From Hymenobacter sp. H14-R3 (lineage in GTDB: Bacteria > Bacteroidota > Bacteroidia > Cytophagales > Hymenobacteraceae): a stretch of 64,000 nucleotides of DNA. The stretch is taken from NCBI RefSeq assembly GCF_030063445.1, contig NZ_JASITD010000004.1:62001-126000 (forward strand), in the 5' to 3' direction. Both the position numbers and the translations under genes were made by a program. The notes under the pieces are model-generated. The model ran no database searches, was not told where the DNA came from, and was given only the letters and a program-made list of their open reading frames with translations. This document shows, piece by piece, positions 54,301-61,661 of this stretch (positions are counted from its first letter, which is position 1; each line of letters starts with the position of its first letter).

Positions 54301-56234
54301 ATTTGCTGCGCTACCCGGCCCCGGTGCGGGCCGCCGCCGCGCTCTACTGGCACCGCTTCGCGCCCGAAGCCCGGCGCGCCAGCTGGCAGCGGCAGCTGCA
54401 CGGCATCGGGGTGCTGCTCCAGGTTTTTCCCGATGCCCGCGAGTTTCGGCCCCTCATGCTGGAATTGCAGCTGGCGGTGGAAGAATTTGCCCTGGCGACC
54501 GGCCTATTTAAAACGGAAGCGGTAGCCGAGGCGGGCGAATATTTATTCTACGAATTAACCCGCGGCGAAACATTTATTATTGCCGCCGAGGCCGGCGAAT
54601 TAATTACCCAATTTCAAGCATCCTTACAAGAGCGCCAAGCTACCGAACAGTACGAAACCTCCGTGGCCGCGCTGGCCGACCAGCCCGCCGCGCAGTTTCA
54701 GTTGGTGCGGCAGTGGCTGCGCTCGTTCGGGCAGCAGGCGGGGTCTGATGCGCAATTACTTGATTTCCAAGACGAAGCCGCGCAGCTGCTCGCTACCGAT
54801 ACCTTCGACGCGGCCCGCGTGGTGCGCGCCGCGCTGCGCGAAACGCTCGGCGGCCTGCAAGGCAGCCACCCGCGCATTGAAAACCAGCAGTATAACCTGA
54901 ATTTCCCGGAGTTTCGGCAGCGGCAGCGGCATTATGCGCAGGTGGTGGTGCCGCAGTTTGAGGCGTTTGGGGCGCTGAAAAAAACGCTGCTGGCCCGCAC
55001 CACCGACACGCTGCGGCTGGGTGAGTTCCGGCCCCGCGTGCTGGCCTCGTTCGTGCGCAACAAGCTGATTGATGAGGTGTATCTGCCGCTCATCGGGGCC
55101 AACCTGGCCAAGCAAATCGGCACGGCCGGGGCCGATAAGCGCACCGACCTCATGGGCCTGCTGCTGCTGGTGTCGCCGCCCGGCTACGGCAAAACCACGC
55201 TCATGGAGTACGTGGCCAACCGCCTGGGGCTGATTTTTATGAAAATCAACGGGCCTGCCATCGGCCACGCCGTGACCAGCGTAGACCCCACCCAGGCCCC
55301 CAACGCCGGGGCCCGCGAGGAGCTGCTGAAGCTTAATCTGGCTTTCGAGATGGGTGACAACGTGATGATATATCTGGATGATATTCAACACTGTAACCCC
55401 GAGTTTTTGCAGAAATTCATTTCCCTCTGCGATGCCCAGCGCAAGATGGAGGGCGTGTACGAGGGCCGCGCCAAAACCTACGATTTCCGGGGCCGCAAGG
55501 TGGCCGTGGTGATGGCCGGCAACCCCTACACCGAGTCGGGCGAGCAGTTCCGCATCCCCGACATGCTCGCCAACCGCGCCGACATCTACAACCTCGGCGA
55601 TATTATCGGCGATACCCGGCCGGCGTTTTTGCTCAGCTACATCGAGAACGCGCTGGTGGCCAACCCCGTGCTGGCCCGCCTCGCCGCCAAAAGCCAGGCC
55701 GACGTGTACCCGCTGCTGCGCCTGGCTGCCACCGGCGACAGCACCGGCCTCACCTTCGAGGCCACCCACTCGCCCGAGGAAATCAACGAGTACGTGGCCG
55801 TGCTGCAAAAGCTGCTGGCCCTGCGCGACGTGGTGTTTCGGGTCAATGAGGAGTACATCCGCTCGGCGGCCCAGGCCCACGACTACCGCACCGAGCCGCC
55901 CTTCAAGCTCCAGGGCTCGTACCGCAACATGAGCAAGCTCGCCGAAAAGGTGCGCCCCATTATGAACGAGGCCGAAATCCAGGCCCTGCTCGACACCCAC
56001 TACACCAACGAGGCCCAGACGCTCACCAGCGGCACCGAGGCTAACCTGCTCAAGCTTCGTGAGTTGCTGGGCCGCCTCACCCCCGAAGAAGCCGCCCGCT
56101 GGGCCGACATCAAAGCCACCTTCACCCGCAACCTGCGTACCAGCAGCGGCGGCCAGCTGCTCCAGGTGCTCACCCAGTTAGAGAATATCTCCGGTGGTAT
56201 TGGGGGGATTCGGGAGGCGTTGGGAAGGGAGTAA
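51342..56234 (+). CDS. Giant AAA ATPase, DUF3686 / 'DNA repair ATPase' type
   Basis: 1630 residues from the ATG at 51342. The N-terminal 420 residues are beta-rich and propeller-like (LLGTGRITTTNNCVPWDMVP is typical of the DUF3686 start). Residues about 420-860 are long coiled coils. The C-terminal AAA+ module has Walker A VSPPGYGKTTLM (near 1276), Walker B VMIYLDDIQH (near 1341) and MAGNPYTESGEQFRIPDMLA with sensor residues. Family members co-occur with YqiJ, YqiK and PspA; despite the name, a DNA repair role is unproven. Remodelling of a membrane or flotillin assembly is my inference. The last 37 codons are duplicated at 57370. Confidence 0.88.
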   Translation: MEANPQLEGGTYEILRTRLQKSGTDLQARLEKLNVERKTVFGAIDTRLLGTGRITTTNNCVPWDMVPVGNQFVFGFNVVIGLKTETDLADVFGVYNYVNHEFQPLGLELLENAQFLEEFRNLYKYYKNTQFVKFAVLGPHLFMVFRVGKTPNDTKTFKWLLKDDTLTYLDNRSDHEYGFPSQQEFVWKRATRDMQVAGKYPHISIENKVFVETIGGDLTIKVENNTESGRGILAEPVADKDQTLDDSEVYFASIDNLILLKIKPYQEPAYRYFLFNTKLRTAQRLDALAEACILLPDGQGLIFPHGFYLQTGEGKLFESGLRDMLFEKRLASPNGEDFLYVFYNKESGTYLLLSYNLIAQRVDNPIICGGYALFDDGELCYLRPDEEAKKHHAVQIWQTPYVAADFELPVTQESTLYKLGNKEIVRAMAEVQEVLTLVGKEDSYAGLYLDLIRRTTTLADTYHWLRDPAAQALAEPLADIQQAATAAVEEFDKVRSIRKSTAEAVQRALGQADELRARISRMADVTEVNEYVGLLAELRATRGAVISLKELRYVDVPAVEKAATDLAEVSQQVAGQTVEFLLRPDALKPYATRVQTIADGVEKVQKTTEANEREKEANAVSGELELLIEVVGSLPMDDPTQTTQIIDTISTIYAGFNQIRAALKRRRQALAGTEAQAEFTAQLKLLEQALVNYLDLSDTPAKCDEYSTKLLVQLEELEGKFPDFDQFITQIAERRETVYEAFESRKVSLIAARNQRASALAQSAERIIKAVQNRLTRLDTLDAINGYFAADMLVEKVRQTVQELLDLGDPVKADELQSRLKTVKEDAVRQLKDRAELFTDGGQALKFGPYAFTVNTQALDLTIVLREGELNYHLTGTNFFRQLTDPAVLSARPVWDQALASESADVYRGEYLAWLVLQAAAHPAPAHADAPAVLGISELSKLNLTELTAYVQQFMAPRFAEGYLKGVHDADAAVLLAALVRLTQTADLLRYPAPVRAAAALYWHRFAPEARRASWQRQLHGIGVLLQVFPDAREFRPLMLELQLAVEEFALATGLFKTEAVAEAGEYLFYELTRGETFIIAAEAGELITQFQASLQERQATEQYETSVAALADQPAAQFQLVRQWLRSFGQQAGSDAQLLDFQDEAAQLLATDTFDAARVVRAALRETLGGLQGSHPRIENQQYNLNFPEFRQRQRHYAQVVVPQFEAFGALKKTLLARTTDTLRLGEFRPRVLASFVRNKLIDEVYLPLIGANLAKQIGTAGADKRTDLMGLLLLVSPPGYGKTTLMEYVANRLGLIFMKINGPAIGHAVTSVDPTQAPNAGAREELLKLNLAFEMGDNVMIYLDDIQHCNPEFLQKFISLCDAQRKMEGVYEGRAKTYDFRGRKVAVVMAGNPYTESGEQFRIPDMLANRADIYNLGDIIGDTRPAFLLSYIENALVANPVLARLAAKSQADVYPLLRLAATGDSTGLTFEATHSPEEINEYVAVLQKLLALRDVVFRVNEEYIRSAAQAHDYRTEPPFKLQGSYRNMSKLAEKVRPIMNEAEIQALLDTHYTNEAQTLTSGTEANLLKLRELLGRLTPEEAARWADIKATFTRNLRTSSGGQLLQVLTQLENISGGIGGIREALGRE
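56121..56231 (+). repeat. Direct repeat copy 1: 3' end of the ATPase gene
   Basis: These are the last 37 sense codons of the ATPase gene (FTRNLRTSSGGQLLQ...). The same stretch occurs at 57370-57480 with 10 differences in 111 bp, nine of them synonymous in the shared frame. Confidence 0.92.
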
Positions 56235-56286
56235 AGCTATTTTTCGGCACGAAATACTGCCTTCGTAACGATGAAATCAGCAGTTG

Positions 56287-56688
56287 ATGGTTACTATTTT
56301 TGAGCTTTTACTACCCCGTCGTCCGCTGTCTTTGCAGGCGACGAAGCTGCAACGCTGGAAAGAGTACGTTCGGCAGGAGGCAGCCAGGGTTTGGATTGGC
56401 CCGCCGTCGGATGCGCCCGCTTTTCGGCTTACCTTGGTTTACCTCTGCAACACCTATCCGGTCGATATCGACAATATTATCAAGCCCATTCAGGATTCGC
56501 TGGAAACCATTGTGTATCCAGCCGACGGCTTGGTTACCGATGTTGATAGCCACCGACGATTATTCACCGACTCCTTCAACCTGGCTACGCTACCGCCCCT
56601 GCTCATTCAGGGAATTGTCCTCCAAGCAGAATGCGTTTACGTGAAGGTGCAAGCAGGTTCTGTCAATCCAATCTCCTTATATTTATGA
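56287..56688 (+). CDS. RusA-like endonuclease
   Basis: 133 residues from the ATG at 56287. The segment LVYLCNTYPVDIDNIIKPIQ followed by DSLETIVYPADGLVTDVDSH has the RusA pattern: acidic DxDN, then K, a following Asp, and a second acidic pair. RusA proteins are usually phage-derived and cut Holliday junctions. Its stop overlaps the next ATG by 4 bp (ATGA at 56685), so both are one unit. Base composition is less GC-rich at the start than in the flanks. The unit is enclosed by the two ATPase-tail repeats. Confidence 0.78.
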   Translation: MVTIFELLLPRRPLSLQATKLQRWKEYVRQEAARVWIGPPSDAPAFRLTLVYLCNTYPVDIDNIIKPIQDSLETIVYPADGLVTDVDSHRRLFTDSFNLATLPPLLIQGIVLQAECVYVKVQAGSVNPISLYL

Positions 56689-57362
56689 GTATCGCTGCAA
56701 ATCTGAGTATCGACCAGAAACTCCACGAGGTAATCCGTAGCTATACGGAACAGGGCTTTACCGTGAAGCGAGCGCCCGGCCCCAAAGAGGTGCCCTTTGA
56801 CCTAGACGGCTACATTCCCGACCTGTTGCTTGAAAAGCTTGACCAGCATATTATTGTCGAAGTAAAATTGGTGGGCGTTCCCCTTTCGGTTGACCGCCTA
56901 CAGACGCTGGCAGCTGCTATCCGCCAGCACCCGGGATGGCAGTTTCTCCTGGTTACGGCCGATGATGTAGTGGCTGACACGCTCACCACTGACAAGGGTG
57001 CTCCGGCACCCTGGCAAATTGCCGTTGAGCGCACGCAACGGGCCGCGCATTTGCTCCATCTCGGCGAAACCGACGCGGCTTTCCTCCTGCTGTGGTCGGC
57101 GCTGGAAGCCCTGCTCCGGCACCACGCCGCGCAAATAGGACTTCCTATTGAACGCTTGCCCACCACCGCCCTGCTCGATTACCTGTACTCGCAAGGTGAA
57201 TTGACTTTTGAGCAATTCGAACAAGCTCGCACGGCCCTCCAGGTGCGCAATCGGCTGGCCCACGGCTACGCAGCCACTGAAACCAACCAAGAAGCCCAGC
57301 CTATGCACACGCTCGTCGCCGATTTGCTTCAGGAGTGGCAGCCCATTCGCAACGCCGCGTAA
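56685..57362 (+). CDS. PD-(D/E)xK nuclease joined to HEPN-like domain
   Basis: 225 residues from the ATG at 56685. The N-terminal half is a restriction-endonuclease-like fold: PFDLDGYIPDLLLEK then HIIVEVKLVG, giving Asp46 and Glu59-x-Lys61. The C-terminal half is helical (AAFLLLWSALEALLRHHAAQ) with QVRNRLAHGY, an R-x4-H motif typical of HEPN domains, which are often ribonucleases or nucleotide-transferase targets. It is translated with the RusA-like gene. The combination suggests a nucleic-acid-targeting defence or toxin function. I do not recognise a named system. The stop is 7 bp before the repeated ATPase tail. Confidence 0.72.
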   Translation: MSIAANLSIDQKLHEVIRSYTEQGFTVKRAPGPKEVPFDLDGYIPDLLLEKLDQHIIVEVKLVGVPLSVDRLQTLAAAIRQHPGWQFLLVTADDVVADTLTTDKGAPAPWQIAVERTQRAAHLLHLGETDAAFLLLWSALEALLRHHAAQIGLPIERLPTTALLDYLYSQGELTFEQFEQARTALQVRNRLAHGYAATETNQEAQPMHTLVADLLQEWQPIRNAA

Positions 57363-57369
57363 CCCTGTC

Positions 57370-57480
57370 TTCGCCCGCAACCTGCGCACCAGCAGCGGCG
57401 GCCAGCTGCTCCAGGTGCTCACGCAATTGGAGAATATCTCCGGCGGCATTGGGGGGATTCGGGAGGCGCTGGGGCGGGAG
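57370..57480 (+). repeat. Direct repeat copy 2: orphan ATPase 3' end
   Basis: An orphan copy of the ATPase tail with no upstream ATPase sequence, running on to a TAG at 57499-57501 after GREGVKNDY. The differences from copy 1 are mostly silent, so it seems to derive from a functional homologous allele rather than from local drift. Confidence 0.92.
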
Positions 57481-57601
57481 GGGGTAAAGAACGATTACTA
57501 GTCGTCTTATCTTTATCTTGCTTCAGCGTAGAGTAGGGGAAAAGCGGTCTCCGTTAACTATGTTTGTTCATAATACGGATAAGTACAATAATAACTTCAA
57601 G

Positions 57602-59887
57602 ATGGCTAATTACGATTTTCTAAGTTTATCTGCTGACGAATTTGAGGAACTTTCAGGTGATTTGCTACAGAAGAAATTCTCAATTGAATTAGAGTCCTTC
57701 ACAAGTGGTAGAGATGGGGGTATCGATTTGCGCCATTCAACAGATAGGGGAAAGACGTTAATAGTGCAGTGCAAGAGATATAAAGATTACTCATCACTGC
57801 TTTCAGTACTGGCCAATAAGGAGCTTGATAAAATTAAGCTTCTAAAACCATCTAGGTACGTATTAGTGACTTCAGTTGGTCTGACTCCGCATCAAAAGAA
57901 GGAGATTAAGAGAATATTAAGTCCGTTTATTAAGAGGCAATCTGATATACTTGGTAAAAGTGATATAAACGCTTTGTTGAGGCAGTTTCCAGATGTAGAG
58001 AAAGTGCATTTTAAGTTGTGGATGTCTAGTGTATCTGTATTAGAACGTATCATACATAGCAAGGTGTACAACCAAACTATGATTGAAAAAGAATCTATTA
58101 AACAAACGGTTAAGCTTTATGTAAGAAATAGGAGTCTTGATGAAGCTTTTGAAATAATAAAAGAAAACAAATACGTTGTAGTGTCAGGTATACCAGGTAT
58201 TGGTAAAACTACACTAGCTCGAATTCTTGTTTGTCAATTGCTTTCTAGTGGATATGATGAATTAATAGTAATTTCTAATTCTATAGATGAAGCTTATGCT
58301 GTTTTGCGTGAAGAAGCAAAACAGGTTTTCCTTTTTGATGACTTCTTAGGGTCAAACTTTCTGAATAATACGCTCACTACTAATGAAGAACAGCGAATAG
58401 TTTCGTTTATTGAATATGTAAAAAAATCAAGTAACAAAATATTTATTTTCACTACTCGCGAATACATTTTAACTCAAGCAAAACAAAGGTATGATATTTT
58501 TGATATAACTAATTTTGCTAAATGCATAGTAGATGTTTCTAAGTATTCGCAAGGAGTGCGTGCTAAAATATTATACAATCACATATTTTTTTCTGATTTG
58601 AGTGAGCCCTATGTCGATGCATTATTGAAAGATGATGGCTACTTAAAAATCCTTGAGCATCCCAATTTCAATCCTAGAACTATCGAAATAGCACTCCGCC
58701 CATCAGCTTGGCGTGGGATAGAGCCTGATGAATTTCCTGCTAAATTTATAACTTATTTGAAAAACTCTAATGAAATTTGGCGGCACGTCTTTACACAACA
58801 AATTTCTTCTTTATCACAGGTTTTGCTCGCTAATTTAATGTCAGCTGGTGCGCCTATTATGCTCGATGATTTGAAGCAGCTTGTTCAGAATTTTGCTAAT
58901 AAGTACAGTGCAAAATATGGTGTAAAATACGGAGAACATGATTTTCAGAATTCTATAAGAGAAATAAGCGATACATTTATTAATTTAGATAAAGATGATA
59001 AAAATAATTTTTTAGTTTCTTACCATAATCCTTCTGTACAGGATTTTTTAGTTAGCCACTTTTCAGGACTTAATGACTATGTTTTGGACGTTATCAATGG
59101 AGCGATTTTCTTTAATCAATTATTTACAATTTTCACTTTTGATAGCAGTTATAAATACTTAAATAAAATTATTCTAAATAGCCTTCAAAAAATTGCTTTA
59201 ATAAGTCGCCTGAAGAGCAGTGTTGATGAACTCGGATATTCTGTAGTTAGAAGCTCAAAAAATACACTAGGTCAATTGAACTGGTATAGTCCAAAGCTTA
59301 GTAGTTATGAGAGGTTACTTACGATTAAAAATAACATAGAACTGTCTAAAAATAAATCGTTAAGAAATATTATCAAAGAAAAATTTGATGCATTAGCTAT
59401 GCCTTCTAATTTAGCTAGTTGGAATGCAGAGTATTATATTGAACTCATGCAGGAATTCAAAGATGATTTTGAATGGGAGGCATTCGATATTTTAGAAACA
59501 TATTCTGACAAAATATCAAGTTTAGATGACATTTATAGTTTTGAAAAGCTGAAACAAGTTTTCCCAAATGATTTTTCTAGCTATGTGTTGGGTAATAATG
59601 TTTTATATGATAACCTAACTGATATATTTAAATCAGAAATAAAAGATGCTGACGACGAATTAGCTCTTGATAATATATCGCAATCACTAAAATCCATTAT
59701 TGCGGAGTTTTCAATAAATTATGATGATTTTGAAGATGAAATAAATGAGCGTATTGAGAGTATTCAGCAACAGCAGGATGACACCATTGAGTCTTGGATA
59801 GACGATGGTGCTCCTGGTCTCAGAGATGCACCAGATTCGGATTCTTATCATGATTTATTTGATGGATTAAAGGAGAAATTCATTTAA
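57602..59887 (+). CDS. Mrr-like nuclease fused to STAND-type NTPase
   Basis: 761 residues from the ATG at 57602 (MANYDFLSLSADEFEELSGD). The N-terminal domain is Mrr-like: SGRDGGIDLR (Asp42) and IVQCKRYK (Gln56-x-Lys58). An NTPase follows with Walker A SGIPGIGKTTLA (near 196), Walker B VFLFDDFLG (near 246) and IFTTREYI, resembling novel-STAND (nSTAND3-like) proteins. The C-terminal 400 residues are helical with no clear repeat, as in sensor regions of Avs-like proteins, ending in an acidic tail. It is strikingly AT-rich: one sampled line (58441-58500) has 16 G/C of 60 against 42 of 60 at 55141-55200. Likely a horizontally acquired antiphage effector. Confidence 0.85.
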   Translation: MANYDFLSLSADEFEELSGDLLQKKFSIELESFTSGRDGGIDLRHSTDRGKTLIVQCKRYKDYSSLLSVLANKELDKIKLLKPSRYVLVTSVGLTPHQKKEIKRILSPFIKRQSDILGKSDINALLRQFPDVEKVHFKLWMSSVSVLERIIHSKVYNQTMIEKESIKQTVKLYVRNRSLDEAFEIIKENKYVVVSGIPGIGKTTLARILVCQLLSSGYDELIVISNSIDEAYAVLREEAKQVFLFDDFLGSNFLNNTLTTNEEQRIVSFIEYVKKSSNKIFIFTTREYILTQAKQRYDIFDITNFAKCIVDVSKYSQGVRAKILYNHIFFSDLSEPYVDALLKDDGYLKILEHPNFNPRTIEIALRPSAWRGIEPDEFPAKFITYLKNSNEIWRHVFTQQISSLSQVLLANLMSAGAPIMLDDLKQLVQNFANKYSAKYGVKYGEHDFQNSIREISDTFINLDKDDKNNFLVSYHNPSVQDFLVSHFSGLNDYVLDVINGAIFFNQLFTIFTFDSSYKYLNKIILNSLQKIALISRLKSSVDELGYSVVRSSKNTLGQLNWYSPKLSSYERLLTIKNNIELSKNKSLRNIIKEKFDALAMPSNLASWNAEYYIELMQEFKDDFEWEAFDILETYSDKISSLDDIYSFEKLKQVFPNDFSSYVLGNNVLYDNLTDIFKSEIKDADDELALDNISQSLKSIIAEFSINYDDFEDEINERIESIQQQQDDTIESWIDDGAPGLRDAPDSDSYHDLFDGLKEKFI

Positions 59888-60024
59888 GAAATATTTGTCA
59901 AAACTAGTTGGTTTAAAGGTTAATCATGTAGTTCTTTCGGGTCTTTCTTAAAGCTAACCTAACACTACTATTACTTTCGCGGTGCATAATCACGAATTAG
60001 ACAAATAAATCTTTAGGTTCCGCG

Positions 60025-60858
60025 CTAATTCCCTCGAATCTCCGCCTTCAATCCCTCCACAAACTGCGTGAACTCGGGTTCGGCTTCTACGTCGGGGTGC
60101 CAGGCCAGGCCGAGCTGGGCCAGGTTGTACTGGTGGCGGGGGCTGATGGTGGCACCGGGCAGCAGCTGGCCGGTGGCGGGGTCGCGCTCGGGGGCGAGCA
60201 GCCAGAGCTGGTCGGCGAGGGCGGTGGTGGTGGCAATGTCGTGCGAGATAATGAGGACGGTATTCAGCTCGTGCAGCGTGGTGACTTCCAGAATGAGCTT
60301 TTTCACCTCGTCAATCATGGCCACGTCGAGGCCCGAGAAGGGCTCATCGAGCAAAATGAGGTGCTCGGAGCACAGCAGCTGCTGCGCGATGGCCGCCCGC
60401 TGGCGCTGCCCACCCGAGAGTAGGGCCGGGTACTTGCGGGCGTGGGCGGCCAGCCCGAAGCGGCTGAGGTAGGCTTCGGTGCGGGCCTGGGCCTCGGCGG
60501 GGGCGTGCTTGCGGCGGGCGGCCAGCAGCAGGTTGTCGAGCAGGCTGAGGTGATTGAACAGGGGGTAGCGCTGCTGCACGTAGCCCACGGCCCCAGGTTG
60601 CACGGGCTGCTGGGCCTCGCCCACGCGCACGGTGCCGGTGCTGGGGGCCGCCAGCCCCGCCAGCAGCCGGCACAGCACCGACTTGCCAATGCCCGAGCGC
60701 CCATAAATGCCCACCACCTGCCCCTGATTGATGCCGGGCCGGATAACGTCGAGCACCTGCACGTTGAGGTCGCGCAGGATGATTTCGTTGCCGAAACTCA
60801 TGGACACGTCTTGCAGCGTGAGCAGCGGGTCTTTGTAGGAGTGGGGGAGGGCGGTCAT
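60025..60858 (-). CDS. ABC transporter ATP-binding protein, NitT/TauT type
   Basis: 277 residues. Walker A GIYGRSGIGKSVLCRLLAG (near 48-66), signature LSGGQRQRAAIAQQL, Walker B LILLDEPFSGLD, and the switch His in IISHDIATT. Closest in style to SsuB/TauB/NrtD importers, with a C-terminal extension of about 50 residues. The permease and binding-protein genes lie upstream on the same strand, but a REP transposase remnant of about 800 bp now separates them. Confidence 0.9.
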   Translation of the reverse strand: MTALPHSYKDPLLTLQDVSMSFGNEIILRDLNVQVLDVIRPGINQGQVVGIYGRSGIGKSVLCRLLAGLAAPSTGTVRVGEAQQPVQPGAVGYVQQRYPLFNHLSLLDNLLLAARRKHAPAEAQARTEAYLSRFGLAAHARKYPALLSGGQRQRAAIAQQLLCSEHLILLDEPFSGLDVAMIDEVKKLILEVTTLHELNTVLIISHDIATTTALADQLWLLAPERDPATGQLLPGATISPRHQYNLAQLGLAWHPDVEAEPEFTQFVEGLKAEIRGN

Positions 60859-60861
60859 AAT

Positions 60862-60927
60862 GTAGCGCGGACTTTCAGTCCGCGAGTAGAGAGTATGTTA
60901 GCGCCGCGGACTGAAAGTCCGCGCTAC
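60862..60927. repeat. REP pair upstream of the RAYT remnant
   Basis: Two copies of the REP unit in inverted arrangement: TAGCGCGGACTTTCAGTCC continuing GCG (60863-60884) and its reverse complement (60905-60926). Each unit is itself a hairpin, CGCGGACT-TTC-AGTCCGCG. The first copy starts 5 bp before the ATPase ATG (minus strand). Confidence 0.9.
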
Positions 60928-60931
60928 GGGA

Positions 60932-61538
60932 ATGTCGAACCTTATTTACTATGAGCGGAATCTGCCGCACCGCCTGCCACCGGGGGAGACAATTTTTATC
61001 ACTTTCCGGCTAGCGGGCAGCCTGCCGCGCGAAGCCTTAGTACGCTTGCAAGCCGAAGCTCAACAAGCCCAGCAGCGCGCTGAGTCCGATGATGGGCAGC
61101 GCTACGTCGAGCAGCGGCGCTATTTTGGGCGCTTCGATGCGCTTCGATGCGCTGCTGAACGGTGCGGATGGTGGCCCGACTTGGCTCCGGCAACCCAGCG
61201 TAGCAGCCATTGTGCAACAAGCCATTCAGTACCCGGCTGGTAAAAGCTACGACCTGCTTTGCTACTGCATCATGCCCAATCACGTGCATCTGGTAGTAGC
61301 TCTGCCGGATAATGCCCCGCCACTAGCCAAAACGCTGCAACTGCTAAAAGGCTATTCCAGCTTCCAGATTAACAAGCTATTGGCGTTGAGTGGCACATTT
61401 TGGCAAGCCGAAAGCTATGACCACGTAGTGCGGCCTGGTGAGCTAGAACGCATCATTAGCTACGTACTTGAAAACCCGGTGAAGGCAGGCTTGGTGGACG
61501 AATGGCAAAAATGGCCATACAGCTACCTAGCCCCGTAG
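60932..61538 (+). pseudogene. REP-associated tyrosine transposase (RAYT), frameshifted
   Basis: The ATG at 60932 starts a Y1/IS200-like transposase (YYERNLPHRLPPGETIFITF, RLAGSLP). After YFGRFDA the frame breaks at a 10-bp tandem duplication (61131-61150). Dropping one copy restores FGRFDALLNGADGG and leads into YCIMPNHVHLVVALP (the HUH metal motif), WQAESYDHVVR, and YVLENPVKAGLVDEW with the catalytic Tyr region. The reconstructed protein would be about 200 residues, normal for RAYTs. It is flanked on both sides by REP palindromes. Confidence 0.88.
61131..61150 (+). repeat. 10-bp tandem duplication that breaks the RAYT
   Basis: GCTTCGATGC occurs twice in succession. Ten extra bases shift the frame by one; with a single copy the conserved protein is continuous. 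Confidence 0.9.
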
Positions 61539-61653
61539 TAGCGCGGACTTTTAGTCCGCGAGTGGGCAGGAAAGGAAGAGCCTACTCACTCGCGGACTGA
61601 AAGTCCGCGCTACATTTCTAGCCCCTGGTAGCGCGGACTTTTAGTCCGCGCTA
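61536..61653. repeat. Three REP copies downstream of the RAYT remnant
   Basis: Units at about 61538-61560 (direct), 61591-61613 (inverted) and 61628-61653 (direct, extended to GCTA at both ends), each with the CGCGGACT/AGTCCGCG hairpin. The middle copy has the TTC loop and the other two TTT, showing small divergence. Confidence 0.9.
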
Positions 61654-61661
61654 CACCCACA

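Noticed and set aside
54756-56000. A 414-codon minus-strand frame opposite the AAA domain
   Set aside because: Antisense to the Walker region of the ATPase; composition is that of a shadow frame.
57208-57501. A 97-codon plus-strand frame spanning the HEPN gene end and the orphan ATPase tail
   Set aside because: Its first half is out of frame with the HEPN gene and its second half is the duplicated ATPase tail; not a gene of its own.
60932-61538. Programmed frameshifting in the RAYT gene
   Set aside because: No slippery sequence; the exact 10-bp tandem duplication fully explains the frame change.
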